Shown: piece after piece, positions 1 through 8,508 of the stretch
Position numbering within the stretch: the stretch's first letter is position 1
Layout: every line of letters starts with the position of its first letter
Origin: Sulfuricurvum sp.
GTDB taxonomy: Bacteria; Campylobacterota; Campylobacteria; Campylobacterales; Sulfurimonadaceae
NCBI GenBank assembly: GCA_024637295.1
Contig: JAGXFL010000002.1
Span: 177,505-241,504, forward strand
Direction of reading: 5' to 3'
Length of the DNA: 64,000 nucleotides
The notes under the pieces: model-generated
Database searches by the model: none
Told to the model about the DNA's origin: nothing
The model's input: the letters and a program-made list of their open reading frames with translations, nothing else
Program-made: the position numbers and the translations under genes

Positions 1-2913
1 TGTCGTTGCAATCGCATAGTTTTGTCCGTTGTCATTTATCAAGACGGTTGCGGTTATCCATACCTCTTTGATCGAGCCGTCTTTGCACAATCGCTGGGTG
101 AGATAGGGTACTAAAATCTTATTTTGACTCAGGTCTATAATCGTTTTCAGGGCATTGGCTTTATTGGCATCGGGTATTCGGTCTTGAACGTTCATCGCCT
201 GAGCTTCTGTTTCACTCCAACCATACAGTCGTGTCGCACTAGGGTTCCATGCCACTATTTTTCCGTTCATATCTTGAACCGTAATAGCATCATAGGCATC
301 ATGAATTACCACCGCAAAGTGACGTAGTTCTTGGGCATCCACGATCTCTGTAATATCTACAAACGTGATGACTGCTCCTTCTATGACGTTGTTGAGTGTA
401 CGGTAAGGCATGATGCGCATCATAAACCATTTGCCCATCGTGGTGTAGAGTTTGATCTCTTTGGGAATCAGGGTGTTTAATACATTTTGGATATCGGATT
501 GCAGCGAGTGATAATCCACGAGGTTGGAGACAATGTGTCCAACCGGACGGCCGATGTCGCTGTTAATGAGATTGATCAGCGTACTCGCTGTGGGGGTAAA
601 TCGTAAAATATTGAGCTGATGGTCCACAAACAGTGTCGCGATACCCGTACCTGAAAGTAAATTGTTCATATCGTTGTTGGATTGAGATAAATCGATCACT
701 TTGGTCTGCAGTTCTGCATTGACCGTTGAAAGTTCCTCGTTGAGGGATTGCATCTCTTCTTTTGAGGTTTCGAGTTCTTCATTGGTGGATTGTAGTTCTT
801 CGTTTATCGACTGCATCTCTTCGTTAGTGGATTTGAGTTCTTCATTACTGGATTGAAGTTGCTGATGGGTCGCTTTGATATAGTCGTCTTTGGCGATTAA
901 CTCTTGTTGGAGTTCTACAATATGTGCATTCGTGTTTTTATCTACTGGAATCGTATTATTTGTAGACGAATCTGCAGTTGCACTCACGGGGAGCAATGTC
1001 TCTTCCAGTATGATAAGATACAACTTGTTTTGTACCGAAGCGTCTTGTGATTCGACGGGGCGAACGGTCATTGAGGCGGTCATGTAGTGACCGTTAGTTG
1101 TGATATGCAATGTCGGAACGTGTATGATTTCCCCAGTTGTTGACACTTTGTGCAATGCAACGGTCACTTCACGTTTCAATCCCTCACATGCCATTTGCAA
1201 AATATTACTCACCCCCGGTTCGCCATTGGGTATTTCGAGATACATCCCTGCATGCCCATACACATAGAGAATATCGCCCAGAGAATCAACCAGTACCCCC
1301 GTTGGGGAGAGATGTTCCAGAAGTGTTTGTTCGGTTAGCTCACGTAAAGGTATTTTTACCGATGCAGGTGCATTAATAGTAAGGGGTTCATAATGTGGAT
1401 GTTGAGGAGAAGATAGCGGGATAAAGTTGCTCATCAATCTGCGCTTTGTTGCATCAATATCCTCTGTACGTTGGTAAAGTTTTGCTTTTCGATCGATATC
1501 TGAAAAAAGATTTTCAAACTCACCGATCCCCTCGGAAGTCCCTAAAAACAGTATCCCTTTGGGATTAAGTGCGTAGTGAAAAAGAGGGATGATCTTCTTT
1601 TGTATCTGTGAACCCATATAGATCAAAAGGTTGCGGCAACTGATGAGGTCGAGTCTTGAAAATGGGGGATCTTTTATCAGATTTTGTTCGGAGAATATGA
1701 TCATGTCCCGTATATTTTTATGGATACGGTAGCGCCCATCCGATTCAAGGTTAAAAAAGCGTTTGAAGCGTTGGGGAGATATATCTGAGGCTATGGTCGA
1801 GGGATAAATACCTGCACGGGCAAGACTGATCGCTTGCGGGTCTATATCTGTCGCAAATATTTGCACATGAAACGGGGTCTTTAGCGACTCGATGTATTCT
1901 TGGATAAGGATCCCAATGGAATAGGGCTCTGCCCCGTTAGAACATCCGCATGACCAAACTCGTACACTATCTCCTGCCACTTTCCCCTCAAAGAGTTGCG
2001 GGATGATTTTTTCTTCTAATACAGCAAAAACGTCAGGATCACGAAAAAAGTTGGTGACCCCTATGAGAAGATCACCAAATAATGCTTCTACTTCCTCCGG
2101 TGATTGCTGTAAATATTGAACATAATTGTCCATGTCCTCGATTTGATGGACGCTCATGCGTCTCTCAATACGGCGATGGATGGTGCTGGGTTTGTATTGT
2201 GAAAAATCATGACTTGTTTGGGCACGTAGGAGGATGAAAATCTTTTGGAGGCTGTTTTCGTTCTTTTTATCTGAGTTTACTGCAGGTGTATTGACCAGAT
2301 GGTTAAGGGTATGGGTAATGTAATCAACGATAACAGGCCCCATCTCTTCGGGGGATAGCTCATAATCGACCAATCCTGTGGCTATAGCACTGCTTGGCAT
2401 CCCATCGTATTGTGCAGAACTTGTTTTCTGAGCCATTACTATCCCACCATTTTGATGTATAGGAACTAACCCCTCTGTCCCATCACTACCGGTTCCTGAG
2501 AGGATGACACCAATCGCATGGTTGCCCTGATCTTGTGCCAATGAGTTGAAAAAGAAGTCGATGGGCAGGCGCTGCCCGTGAGGCTTGAGCGGAGTCAATA
2601 GCTGTAACGATCCATTGATAAGTGCCATATCATAATTGGGAGGGATGATGTATACATGGCTGGGCTGAACCTTCATACCATCCTCGACCTGTACGGTGGG
2701 CATGGTAGTATAGCGTCCGATTATATCGGAGAGGATGCTTGTATGATCAGGAGCAAGATGCTGTACGAGAACAAATGCACAGTCGGGGTGAGTAGTGGGA
2801 AAATTGGAGAAAAAAGATTCAAATGCGGCCAGTCCACCTGCAGATGCACCGATGCCGATGATGGGAAATAAAGATTCTGGCACAGCCTTAGATTTATTTT
2901 TCTTTGATGGCAT
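1..2913 (-). CDS. CheB-CheR-PAS chemotaxis hybrid protein (3' end outside window)
   Basis: The reading frame is open from ATG 2913 to the window edge (971 codons, C-terminus missing). Residues ~15-195 are a CheB methylesterase domain with the catalytic Ser in GASAGGLAAF, His in VQHLAP and Asp in SGTGSDGT. Residues ~220-480 are a CheR methyltransferase with RRIERRM and the SAM-binding SCGCSNGAEPYS. A PAS-like linker follows, then a coiled coil (~671-741) made of repeated NEELQS/NEEMQS units, then two PAS domains; the visible end, WITATVLINDNGQNYAIATT, is typical PAS. No CheY-type receiver domain precedes CheB, so activity is probably set by the PAS/coiled-coil part. In related proteins a histidine kinase domain often follows; that part is not in the window. 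It probably methylates and demethylates chemoreceptors or works in a non-flagellar signalling route. The upstream EAL-HDOD gene is on the same strand, 84 bp away. Confidence 0.93.
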   Translation of the reverse strand, partial: MPSKKNKSKAVPESLFPIIGIGASAGGLAAFESFFSNFPTTHPDCAFVLVQHLAPDHTSILSDIIGRYTTMPTVQVEDGMKVQPSHVYIIPPNYDMALINGSLQLLTPLKPHGQRLPIDFFFNSLAQDQGNHAIGVILSGTGSDGTEGLVPIHQNGGIVMAQKTSSAQYDGMPSSAIATGLVDYELSPEEMGPVIVDYITHTLNHLVNTPAVNSDKKNENSLQKIFILLRAQTSHDFSQYKPSTIHRRIERRMSVHQIEDMDNYVQYLQQSPEEVEALFGDLLIGVTNFFRDPDVFAVLEEKIIPQLFEGKVAGDSVRVWSCGCSNGAEPYSIGILIQEYIESLKTPFHVQIFATDIDPQAISLARAGIYPSTIASDISPQRFKRFFNLESDGRYRIHKNIRDMIIFSEQNLIKDPPFSRLDLISCRNLLIYMGSQIQKKIIPLFHYALNPKGILFLGTSEGIGEFENLFSDIDRKAKLYQRTEDIDATKRRLMSNFIPLSSPQHPHYEPLTINAPASVKIPLRELTEQTLLEHLSPTGVLVDSLGDILYVYGHAGMYLEIPNGEPGVSNILQMACEGLKREVTVALHKVSTTGEIIHVPTLHITTNGHYMTASMTVRPVESQDASVQNKLYLIILEETLLPVSATADSSTNNTIPVDKNTNAHIVELQQELIAKDDYIKATHQQLQSSNEELKSTNEEMQSINEELQSTNEELETSKEEMQSLNEELSTVNAELQTKVIDLSQSNNDMNNLLSGTGIATLFVDHQLNILRFTPTASTLINLINSDIGRPVGHIVSNLVDYHSLQSDIQNVLNTLIPKEIKLYTTMGKWFMMRIMPYRTLNNVIEGAVITFVDITEIVDAQELRHFAVVIHDAYDAITVQDMNGKIVAWNPSATRLYGWSETEAQAMNVQDRIPDANKANALKTIIDLSQNKILVPYLTQRLCKDGSIKEVWITATVLINDNGQNYAIATT

Positions 2914-2997
2914 TTTTAGATCCCTACTGGTACTTGTTTAGTTAAGACATTAATTATCTGATAATTATACTTAGACTATAGGGTGTTGGCTATTTTT

Positions 2998-4185
2998 TTA
3001 GGTTAATTGATCGACAGTCACTCCGTATGGTTTCAGCAGTAAAGCAGCTGTATCGGGCTCACCTTCTTCAAGCTTTAATACGGCGGCATAGATTCTTCCA
3101 ATCAACCCTGTCTGTATCATCAGAGCATCTTTGACAGCTTCTGAGGGATTTAAATCCTGCAGCGAATTTTCTAACGGAATCTTCATGAGTTTTTCCAATA
3201 TGGAAAACAGTGCAACGAGTCTTGTCTCTTCGATGAGTTGTTCGCTTGGATTTGGAGAAGCTAAATGGAGTAATCTAAGCATGGATACGACTCGTTCTTG
3301 CGCGTATGCGGAGTATTGATTGGCTGTGTCTGAGGAGCTGATACCTGATTTGGAATAGATGATGAGCAAGAGCCATTGGGTGAGGGCGTTTTTGCCCATA
3401 CGCTCTATCATCTCTTTCACGGATACCGCGGAATGAATATATTCGGGATGAGTAGAGATCAAAAACTGAATGAGTTGCAGCGAAAGGGCACTTTCGCGTT
3501 TAAACATATCATAGATCTCCGTGATGGAAACATCGGTTTGCAAGAGTGAGAACAACGAGAGGACATCCATGTATCTTGGATCAATGCGGCTATGGGTTAT
3601 GAGATGGGATTTGGCGAAATAGTACCCTTGAAAATAGTCAAATCCAAGTTGGGTATAGGCTTCTAATATCTCTACAAATTCAACTTTATAGGCAATAAGG
3701 GTCATGTTCTCATACGGATTTACAATAGCGTCAAACTGTTCGATATCGGTTTGTGTGACATCAAATTTAGCAAATTCCATATAGGGGAATATGGGGCCAA
3801 AGTCTTTAAGATATTGGGGATTAAGTGAAGCATCATCGAGTGCGAATCGATAGCCTATTGAGTGATAATAGCGAATTGCTTCATGTATTTGTGCAGTATG
3901 GCGTATGGAAGATGAGAGTTCAAAAATGATTTTTTCTTTGGGTAGTGTTCGGATGATGTCGGTGAGAAGCAGCGGTCCATCGGTATTGATAAAGGCGAGA
4001 GTGTCTCCAAAGCTGGATGCGGTACCGATTTGGTTGAGTAAATTGACCAATACAGAACTTGTAGCATGACGCGGGTCATCAATACTGCATTTTCCTTCGT
4101 GATCTCGATAAAAAAATTCGTAGCCTAGAACCGTATCTTGACGATTCATGATAGGCTGACGCGCGACATTAAGGCGGGTTAGCAT
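2998..4185 (-). CDS. EAL-HDOD signalling protein (YuxH/CdgJ-like)
   Basis: 395 aa. The N-terminal ~200 residues are an EAL-type fold beginning ARQPIMNRQDTVLGYEFFYRD; the EAL signature reads GYEFF, so the catalytic glutamate motif of c-di-GMP phosphodiesterases is not conserved. Residues ~205-395 form an HDOD domain (FKRESALSLQLIQFLIS, VKEMIERMGKNALTQWLLLIIY). EAL-HDOD proteins of this length are known in many proteobacteria as regulators of motility and c-di-GMP signalling, often without phosphodiesterase activity. The start at ATG 4185 matches the family N-terminus. It is transcribed away from the tetR gene; the 165-bp gap between them holds divergent promoters. Confidence 0.88.
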   Translation of the reverse strand: MLTRLNVARQPIMNRQDTVLGYEFFYRDHEGKCSIDDPRHATSSVLVNLLNQIGTASSFGDTLAFINTDGPLLLTDIIRTLPKEKIIFELSSSIRHTAQIHEAIRYYHSIGYRFALDDASLNPQYLKDFGPIFPYMEFAKFDVTQTDIEQFDAIVNPYENMTLIAYKVEFVEILEAYTQLGFDYFQGYYFAKSHLITHSRIDPRYMDVLSLFSLLQTDVSITEIYDMFKRESALSLQLIQFLISTHPEYIHSAVSVKEMIERMGKNALTQWLLLIIYSKSGISSSDTANQYSAYAQERVVSMLRLLHLASPNPSEQLIEETRLVALFSILEKLMKIPLENSLQDLNPSEAVKDALMIQTGLIGRIYAAVLKLEEGEPDTAALLLKPYGVTVDQLT

Positions 4186-4303
4186 TGTGATGTGACTTCT
4201 TGTTATATTGATTAATGGTGCGAAGTGTATCGTATTTTCGTCTTTATTTCAAAAATATAATAAGTTTTTAAAATAATGATTCAAGCTTTATTATGAGGTT
4301 CGA

Positions 4304-4309
4304 TATAAT
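4304..4309 (+). promoter_or_regulatory. -10 element (TATAAT) upstream of tetR-hydrogenase operon
   Basis: Perfect TATAAT 42 bp before the tetR start, in an AT-rich divergent intergenic region. No convincing -35 is seen, which is common for Campylobacterota sigma-70 promoters. The surrounding segment around 4272-4294 has a loose dyad (ATAAT ... ATTAT) that could be an autoregulatory TetR site; this part is speculative. Confidence 0.5.
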
Positions 4310-4350
4310 ACAGCCAAAGATAACTTTTTTTAGATTTTTAAGGAACAATA

Positions 4351-4944
4351 GTGGCACGTCCTACAAAAGAAGAGCGAAAAATTTCTATTATGACTACCGC
4401 CTTGAAACTTTTTTCAAAAGAGGGTTTTTATCAAACAACAATGCCTTTGATTGCCCTTAATATTGGAATGAGTGTGGGTAATCTTTATAATTATTTTACC
4501 TCAAAAGAGTTCTTGGCCAAAGAATTGATTATGTATATTGCTAATATTCTAGGGGAAGAAATCCGCCGTATTAATGAGAGCTTGATCAGTACTGAAGAGA
4601 AAATAGCTGCGGTTGTTCATATGTATTTTAAGATTGCGCAGGAGCGTCCTGAAACGATTGAGTATTTTTTACGCGTATATCTTTCCAATCGTGAAGTATT
4701 TCGTGATGGATGCGAAGGGATGATCTGCGTATCTCCGTTTGTGACTGAAATGATGATTTTATTCGAGGAGGGAGTTCGTATTGGAGATCTGAGAGATCAA
4801 GATTTTTTCAGTGCATTCGGCCTTTTTATGGGATATTTAGGGGGAATGGTATTTATACATGGGGAAAAAATACTCCCTAAACCGTTAGAGAGTTATGAAG
4901 CCTCTATCTCTGAAAATATCTATTATGCCCTCAAAACCCGCTAA
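4351..4944 (+). CDS. TetR/AcrR family transcriptional regulator
   Basis: 197 aa, normal length for the family. The N-terminal helix-turn-helix is clear (ARPTKEERKISIMTTALKLF, then MSVGNLYNYFTSKEFLAKEL, residues ~2-60); the rest is the helical ligand-binding and dimerisation part, with no obvious similarity that would name the ligand. The next gene, the small subunit of a cytoplasmic hydrogenase, starts inside the 3' end of this gene (20-bp overlap), so the regulator and hydrogenase are translationally coupled. This suggests control of hydrogenase genes in this cluster, possibly in response to H2, redox state or nickel. The effector is unknown. Confidence 0.9.
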   Translation: MARPTKEERKISIMTTALKLFSKEGFYQTTMPLIALNIGMSVGNLYNYFTSKEFLAKELIMYIANILGEEIRRINESLISTEEKIAAVVHMYFKIAQERPETIEYFLRVYLSNREVFRDGCEGMICVSPFVTEMMILFEEGVRIGDLRDQDFFSAFGLFMGYLGGMVFIHGEKILPKPLESYEASISENIYYALKTR

Positions 4945-5812
4945 ACTCAAGATTATTTGGTTGCAGGGGATAACCTGTAACGGCAATACACACTCTTTTT
5001 TAAATGATCCTTCTTTAGGGGTGCTTTTGGATTCGGTGGAATTTATTTATCATCCGCTTCTCCCATGTAACCTTACCTTGCAGCAATTGGTCAGTAAGGT
5101 TCCAAAGTCGGATATTCTCATTTTTGAGGGGGCATACAAGGGTGATTTTGAACGTGCCGGTAGCGAGATGGAAGAACTTCTAATAGCGCTTGCTTCTAAA
5201 ACAAAACATATTATTTCGATGGGGAGCTGCGCGAGTTTCGGCGGTATATTTAAAGAAGCGGACCCTGAACATATAAGCGGAATTTTATTCGACAAAGAAA
5301 ACGAGAGAGGTCCTTTGAAAAAGATGAGGGAGAAAATCATCACCCTTAGCGGCTGTCCTGTTCATCCTAAATGGTTGAGTTTTGTACTCGATATGATTCG
5401 GTTTGGCAAGACGATCGCAGTAGATGAGTTTCGCCGTCCGACAGAGCTGTATGCCTATTTGGTTCATAACGGATGTTTACGAAATGAGTATTTTGAATGG
5501 AAAGTGGATAGTGAGGCATTCGGAACCAAAGAGGGTTGTCTATTTTACGATCAAGGGTGTCAGGGTCCCTATACGCATGGCAGTTGTAATAAAATACTGT
5601 GGAATGAGATAAGTTCTAAAACCCGTGCAGGAACACCGTGTTTGGGTTGTACGGAACCTTCTTTTCCAAAACGTGAGCTTTTTGCGACCAAAACTTATAT
5701 GTCTATCCCTGCTGAAATGCCGCTAGGAATCCCGAAACGCAGCTATCTCGCCCTCGCGGGTGCGGCAAAATCGTTTCATATTAAACGCTTGGAAGAGAGA
5801 CTGCTTAAATGA
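4925..5812 (+). CDS. Cytoplasmic [NiFe] hydrogenase small subunit (H2-sensing/group 2-like)
   Basis: About 295 aa from ATG 4925 (MPSKPAKLKIIWLQ); an upstream in-frame ATG at 4895 is possible but adds only ten residues. There is no Tat signal, so the protein should stay in the cytoplasm, unlike HydA at 7270. Fe-S ligands follow the family order: CNGNTHSF near the N-terminus, GSCASFGG, SGCPVHP, HNGCLRNE, QGCQGPYTHGSC and PCLGCTEPSFP. It passes electrons between the large-subunit NiFe site and an acceptor through these clusters. It overlaps tetR upstream and the large subunit downstream (ATGA-type, 4 bp). Leaderless pairs of this kind include H2 sensors (HupUV/HoxBC) and the cytoplasmic group 2 enzymes of Aquifex and Campylobacterota. 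No sensor kinase gene adjoins, so sensing versus catalysis cannot be settled here. Confidence 0.88.
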   Translation: MPSKPAKLKIIWLQGITCNGNTHSFLNDPSLGVLLDSVEFIYHPLLPCNLTLQQLVSKVPKSDILIFEGAYKGDFERAGSEMEELLIALASKTKHIISMGSCASFGGIFKEADPEHISGILFDKENERGPLKKMREKIITLSGCPVHPKWLSFVLDMIRFGKTIAVDEFRRPTELYAYLVHNGCLRNEYFEWKVDSEAFGTKEGCLFYDQGCQGPYTHGSCNKILWNEISSKTRAGTPCLGCTEPSFPKRELFATKTYMSIPAEMPLGIPKRSYLALAGAAKSFHIKRLEERLLK

Positions 5813-7104
5813 TTACCCATCAGCTGATCGAACGCATAGAGGGAGAAGCGGTACTTGATTTTCGTTGTGATAAGAGCGGTCGCATTGAAGAAGCCAATAT
5901 ACGATTTTTGCATTTTCGAGGAATGGAAGCAATCTTGGAGGGACGAAGTGCTCTCGATGCTCTTGTTATTGCACCAAGAGTGTGCGGTATCTGTGGACAC
6001 TCCCATCTGATTGCAGCGGCTCGGATGATCGAAAATGCTTATACTAATGCGGGATTTACATTCACTATTTCTCCAAAAGCAAATGCAATTCGGGAAATCA
6101 CACTCTCATGTGAACTCATTCAAAACCATATCAAATGGCTGTATCTTGTTATGCTACATGAAAGTGGCAAACTTTTAGGAGAGGAACCCTCTGTCGCATT
6201 AAAAGCTCTTTATGTCTCTTCGCAAGTCAATCAACTCTGTGCACTTTTCAGCGGACAGTGGCCTCACAGTTCGTACGCTCTTCCCGGCGGTGTGACATGT
6301 GATCCAACCCATATCGAGGTGATGCAGGCTCTTAAGATCATCTCTGAAGTAGAGCGTTTTGTCGAAGATGAGGTTCTAGGGTGCAGTGCAAAAGCGTTTG
6401 AAGGTCATATCAGCAGTAATTCACTCCTCTCATTAGGGGGAGATTTCGGAAAACTATTGCGTCAAATGGAGCGTTTAGAACTGCTAGATGCAGGAAAAAG
6501 TCACGGTCGATTTTTAGTTTTGGGTGATAATGCTGGCTGTATAGCAAACGGTGTACGAGGTGCTGCCAATAGTGCTTTGGTGAGTGAAGACAGCTCGCAG
6601 ACCTTTGCCGAGGGTGGAGATACGTATGCTAAAAATGCCCTCTACAATGGAGAATTTTACGAAACAGGACCGCTTTCACGTGCTCTCGTGACACAGCGTC
6701 TTGGTATCACGTCACTTTATCAACACTATGGTGACGGAGCAATAACACGACTAAGTGCCCGTGTCGATGAGATTGTGTATCTCATTAGCCATGTACGTTT
6801 TCTATTGAGTTCTATCGATCTCTCACAAAGCTCATTTACCGCTCCATCGGCTATCGAGAGTATCAGTGGGACGGGTGTAGGGATTGTTGAAGCTCCACGC
6901 GGATCGTTGATTCATAAAGCACGCATAGAAAAAGGGAAGATCGCAGAGTATTCTATCATCACCCCGACACAGTGGAATCTTGGGAATGGTACTTCGGATA
7001 TGCTGGGAGTCGCTCAAAAAGCAATGATCGGGGCTGAATCGATAGCCAAAGCATCATTAATCTTCCGCACCTTTGATGTCTGTTCGGTTTGCACGACACA
7101 CTAA
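5809..7104 (+). CDS. Cytoplasmic [NiFe] hydrogenase large subunit without C-terminal extension
   Basis: 431 aa. The N-terminal NiFe-binding motif is RVCGICGHSH (RxCGxCxxxH). The C-terminal motif is DVCSVCTTH, and the protein stops exactly at the His that normally precedes the protease cleavage site. This subunit therefore needs no maturation endopeptidase, as in regulatory hydrogenases HoxC/HupV. The usual DPC of the second motif is DVC here. At 431 aa it is shorter than the catalytic uptake subunit HydB (591 aa). The start ATG 5809 overlaps the small subunit stop by 4 bp. It forms an operon with tetR; after it a 165-bp gap precedes hydA. Role as H2 sensor or low-turnover cytoplasmic hydrogenase is inferred. 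Confidence 0.9.
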   Translation: MITHQLIERIEGEAVLDFRCDKSGRIEEANIRFLHFRGMEAILEGRSALDALVIAPRVCGICGHSHLIAAARMIENAYTNAGFTFTISPKANAIREITLSCELIQNHIKWLYLVMLHESGKLLGEEPSVALKALYVSSQVNQLCALFSGQWPHSSYALPGGVTCDPTHIEVMQALKIISEVERFVEDEVLGCSAKAFEGHISSNSLLSLGGDFGKLLRQMERLELLDAGKSHGRFLVLGDNAGCIANGVRGAANSALVSEDSSQTFAEGGDTYAKNALYNGEFYETGPLSRALVTQRLGITSLYQHYGDGAITRLSARVDEIVYLISHVRFLLSSIDLSQSSFTAPSAIESISGTGVGIVEAPRGSLIHKARIEKGKIAEYSIITPTQWNLGNGTSDMLGVAQKAMIGAESIAKASLIFRTFDVCSVCTTH

Positions 7105-7234
7105 ATTAATTTTCTTATCTATCAAACTAAAGTCATAATACAGCTGCTTTTGTCCTAAAATTAAATAACAAATAATATATTTCAATAAATTTTATGTTTT
7201 AAATATTCGTTTAAGTTATCCAGACGTACAATAG

Positions 7235-7248
7235 TGAATGGTAATTCA
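7235..7248. promoter_or_regulatory. Palindrome TGAAT-GGTA-ATTCA upstream of hydA
   Basis: Perfect 5-bp inverted repeat with a 4-bp spacer, ending 21 bp before the hydA start codon and just before a strong Shine-Dalgarno (GAGGAGGGG). The same arms and spacer length recur at 18923-18936, upstream of the nickel permease/hypB operon. The position near the transcription start is what one expects for a repressor operator. Which regulator binds is unknown; the TetR protein at 4351 is one candidate. Confidence 0.45.
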
Positions 7249-7269
7249 TTATAAATTGAGGAGGGGATC

Positions 7270-8508
7270 ATGTCCGATAAAATAGAAACAGTCAAAAAAC
7301 TGTTTACTTCGAAAAGTTCGCGTGTTGAAACGAACAAGGGTGATACATACTATCAAGACTTGTTTGAAAAATGTGAAGCACGCTTAAATGAAATGCGTGC
7401 GCAAACGCCTGCCAACAGACTCGACTTTTCTGATCTTTTAGAAGAGAACGGAATTGATAGACGCGAGTTTATGAAATGGGCGAGTGCAACAACCGCGATG
7501 CTGATGCTCCCTCCGATGTTTACCCCACTGGTTGCTGATGCGGCAGTGATGATGAATCGTGCACCGGTAGTTTGGTTGGAACTCCAAGACTGTGCCGGTA
7601 ACTCCGAGGCTCTTCTACGTGCAGACGGACCTAAAATTGATGAGATCGTTTTAGACATCATTTCTCTTGAATTTCATGAAACATTGATGGCACCTTCAGG
7701 TTTTCAAGCTGAAAAACAGCTCGATGAAGCGATGGAACATTTCAAAGGAAAATATCTTCTCTTTGTAGAAGGTTCTATTCCGATGGGTATGGACGGTCAG
7801 TATGGAACCATCGGTGCTGCTGGTGAGACGTTCCATGACCATCTTTTACGTTGTTCTGAAAATGCAGCGGCAGTTATCGCAGTAGGAGCTTGTGCAACGT
7901 TTGGCGGTGTTCCTGCCGCTTCTCCAAATCCTACCGGTGCGGTTGGAGTCATGGATGTCGTTAAAAACAAACCGATTATCAACATTCCTGCATGTCCTGC
8001 AAATCCGGCCAATATGGTCGGTGTTGTTTTACATTATGTGCTGACAGGGCAAGTACCGGAACTTGATTCTCTTTTACGTCCTAAATTTGCATTTGGTTAC
8101 CGTATCCATGACAACTGCGAACGTCGTGCACATTTCGATGCAGGTGAGTACGTCGAAGAGTGGGGCGATAAGGGAGCACAAAATAATTTCTGTCTCTACA
8201 AAATGGGCTGTAAAGGACCGATGACGTTTAATAACTGTTCGATTGTCCGTTATAACGAAGCGGTCAACTGGCCAATCGGAGTAGGACGTGGATGCATCGG
8301 TTGTTCGGAACCCGATTTTTGGGACAAATATGCGTATGAGCGTCCGATGGCGGATGCAAAAATCAAAGCACCTACCGGCGGTGTCGAGAAAACCGTTGAC
8401 GAATTCGGTTTGGGCATGTTGACCGCAGCCGGTATCGGTATTGCTATCCATGCAGCAGCAAGCGCCGTAGCCGGTAAACGAGAAAATTCAGGAGAAAGCC
8501 ATGAGTAA
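7270..8508 (+). CDS. hydA: Membrane-bound periplasmic [NiFe] uptake hydrogenase, small subunit
   Basis: 412 aa. A twin-arginine signal (DRREFMKWASATTAMLML) begins at residue ~64, preceded by an unusually long polar N-terminal stretch; cleavage is expected near the ADA around residue 90. The mature part carries the Fe-S ligands: DCAGNSEALL, GACATFGG, PACPANPAN, HDNCERRAHF, MGCKGPMTFNNCS and GCIGCSEPDFWD. A C-terminal hydrophobic helix (LTAAGIGIAIHAAASAV) anchors it to the membrane next to the cytochrome b. It oxidises periplasmic H2 with HydB and sends electrons through HydC to menaquinone. The Shine-Dalgarno GAGGAGGGG is very strong. The gene overlaps hydB by 8 bp. Wolinella-style gene names are used because gene order matches hydABC. 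Confidence 0.96.
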   Translation: MSDKIETVKKLFTSKSSRVETNKGDTYYQDLFEKCEARLNEMRAQTPANRLDFSDLLEENGIDRREFMKWASATTAMLMLPPMFTPLVADAAVMMNRAPVVWLELQDCAGNSEALLRADGPKIDEIVLDIISLEFHETLMAPSGFQAEKQLDEAMEHFKGKYLLFVEGSIPMGMDGQYGTIGAAGETFHDHLLRCSENAAAVIAVGACATFGGVPAASPNPTGAVGVMDVVKNKPIINIPACPANPANMVGVVLHYVLTGQVPELDSLLRPKFAFGYRIHDNCERRAHFDAGEYVEEWGDKGAQNNFCLYKMGCKGPMTFNNCSIVRYNEAVNWPIGVGRGCIGCSEPDFWDKYAYERPMADAKIKAPTGGVEKTVDEFGLGMLTAAGIGIAIHAAASAVAGKRENSGESHE

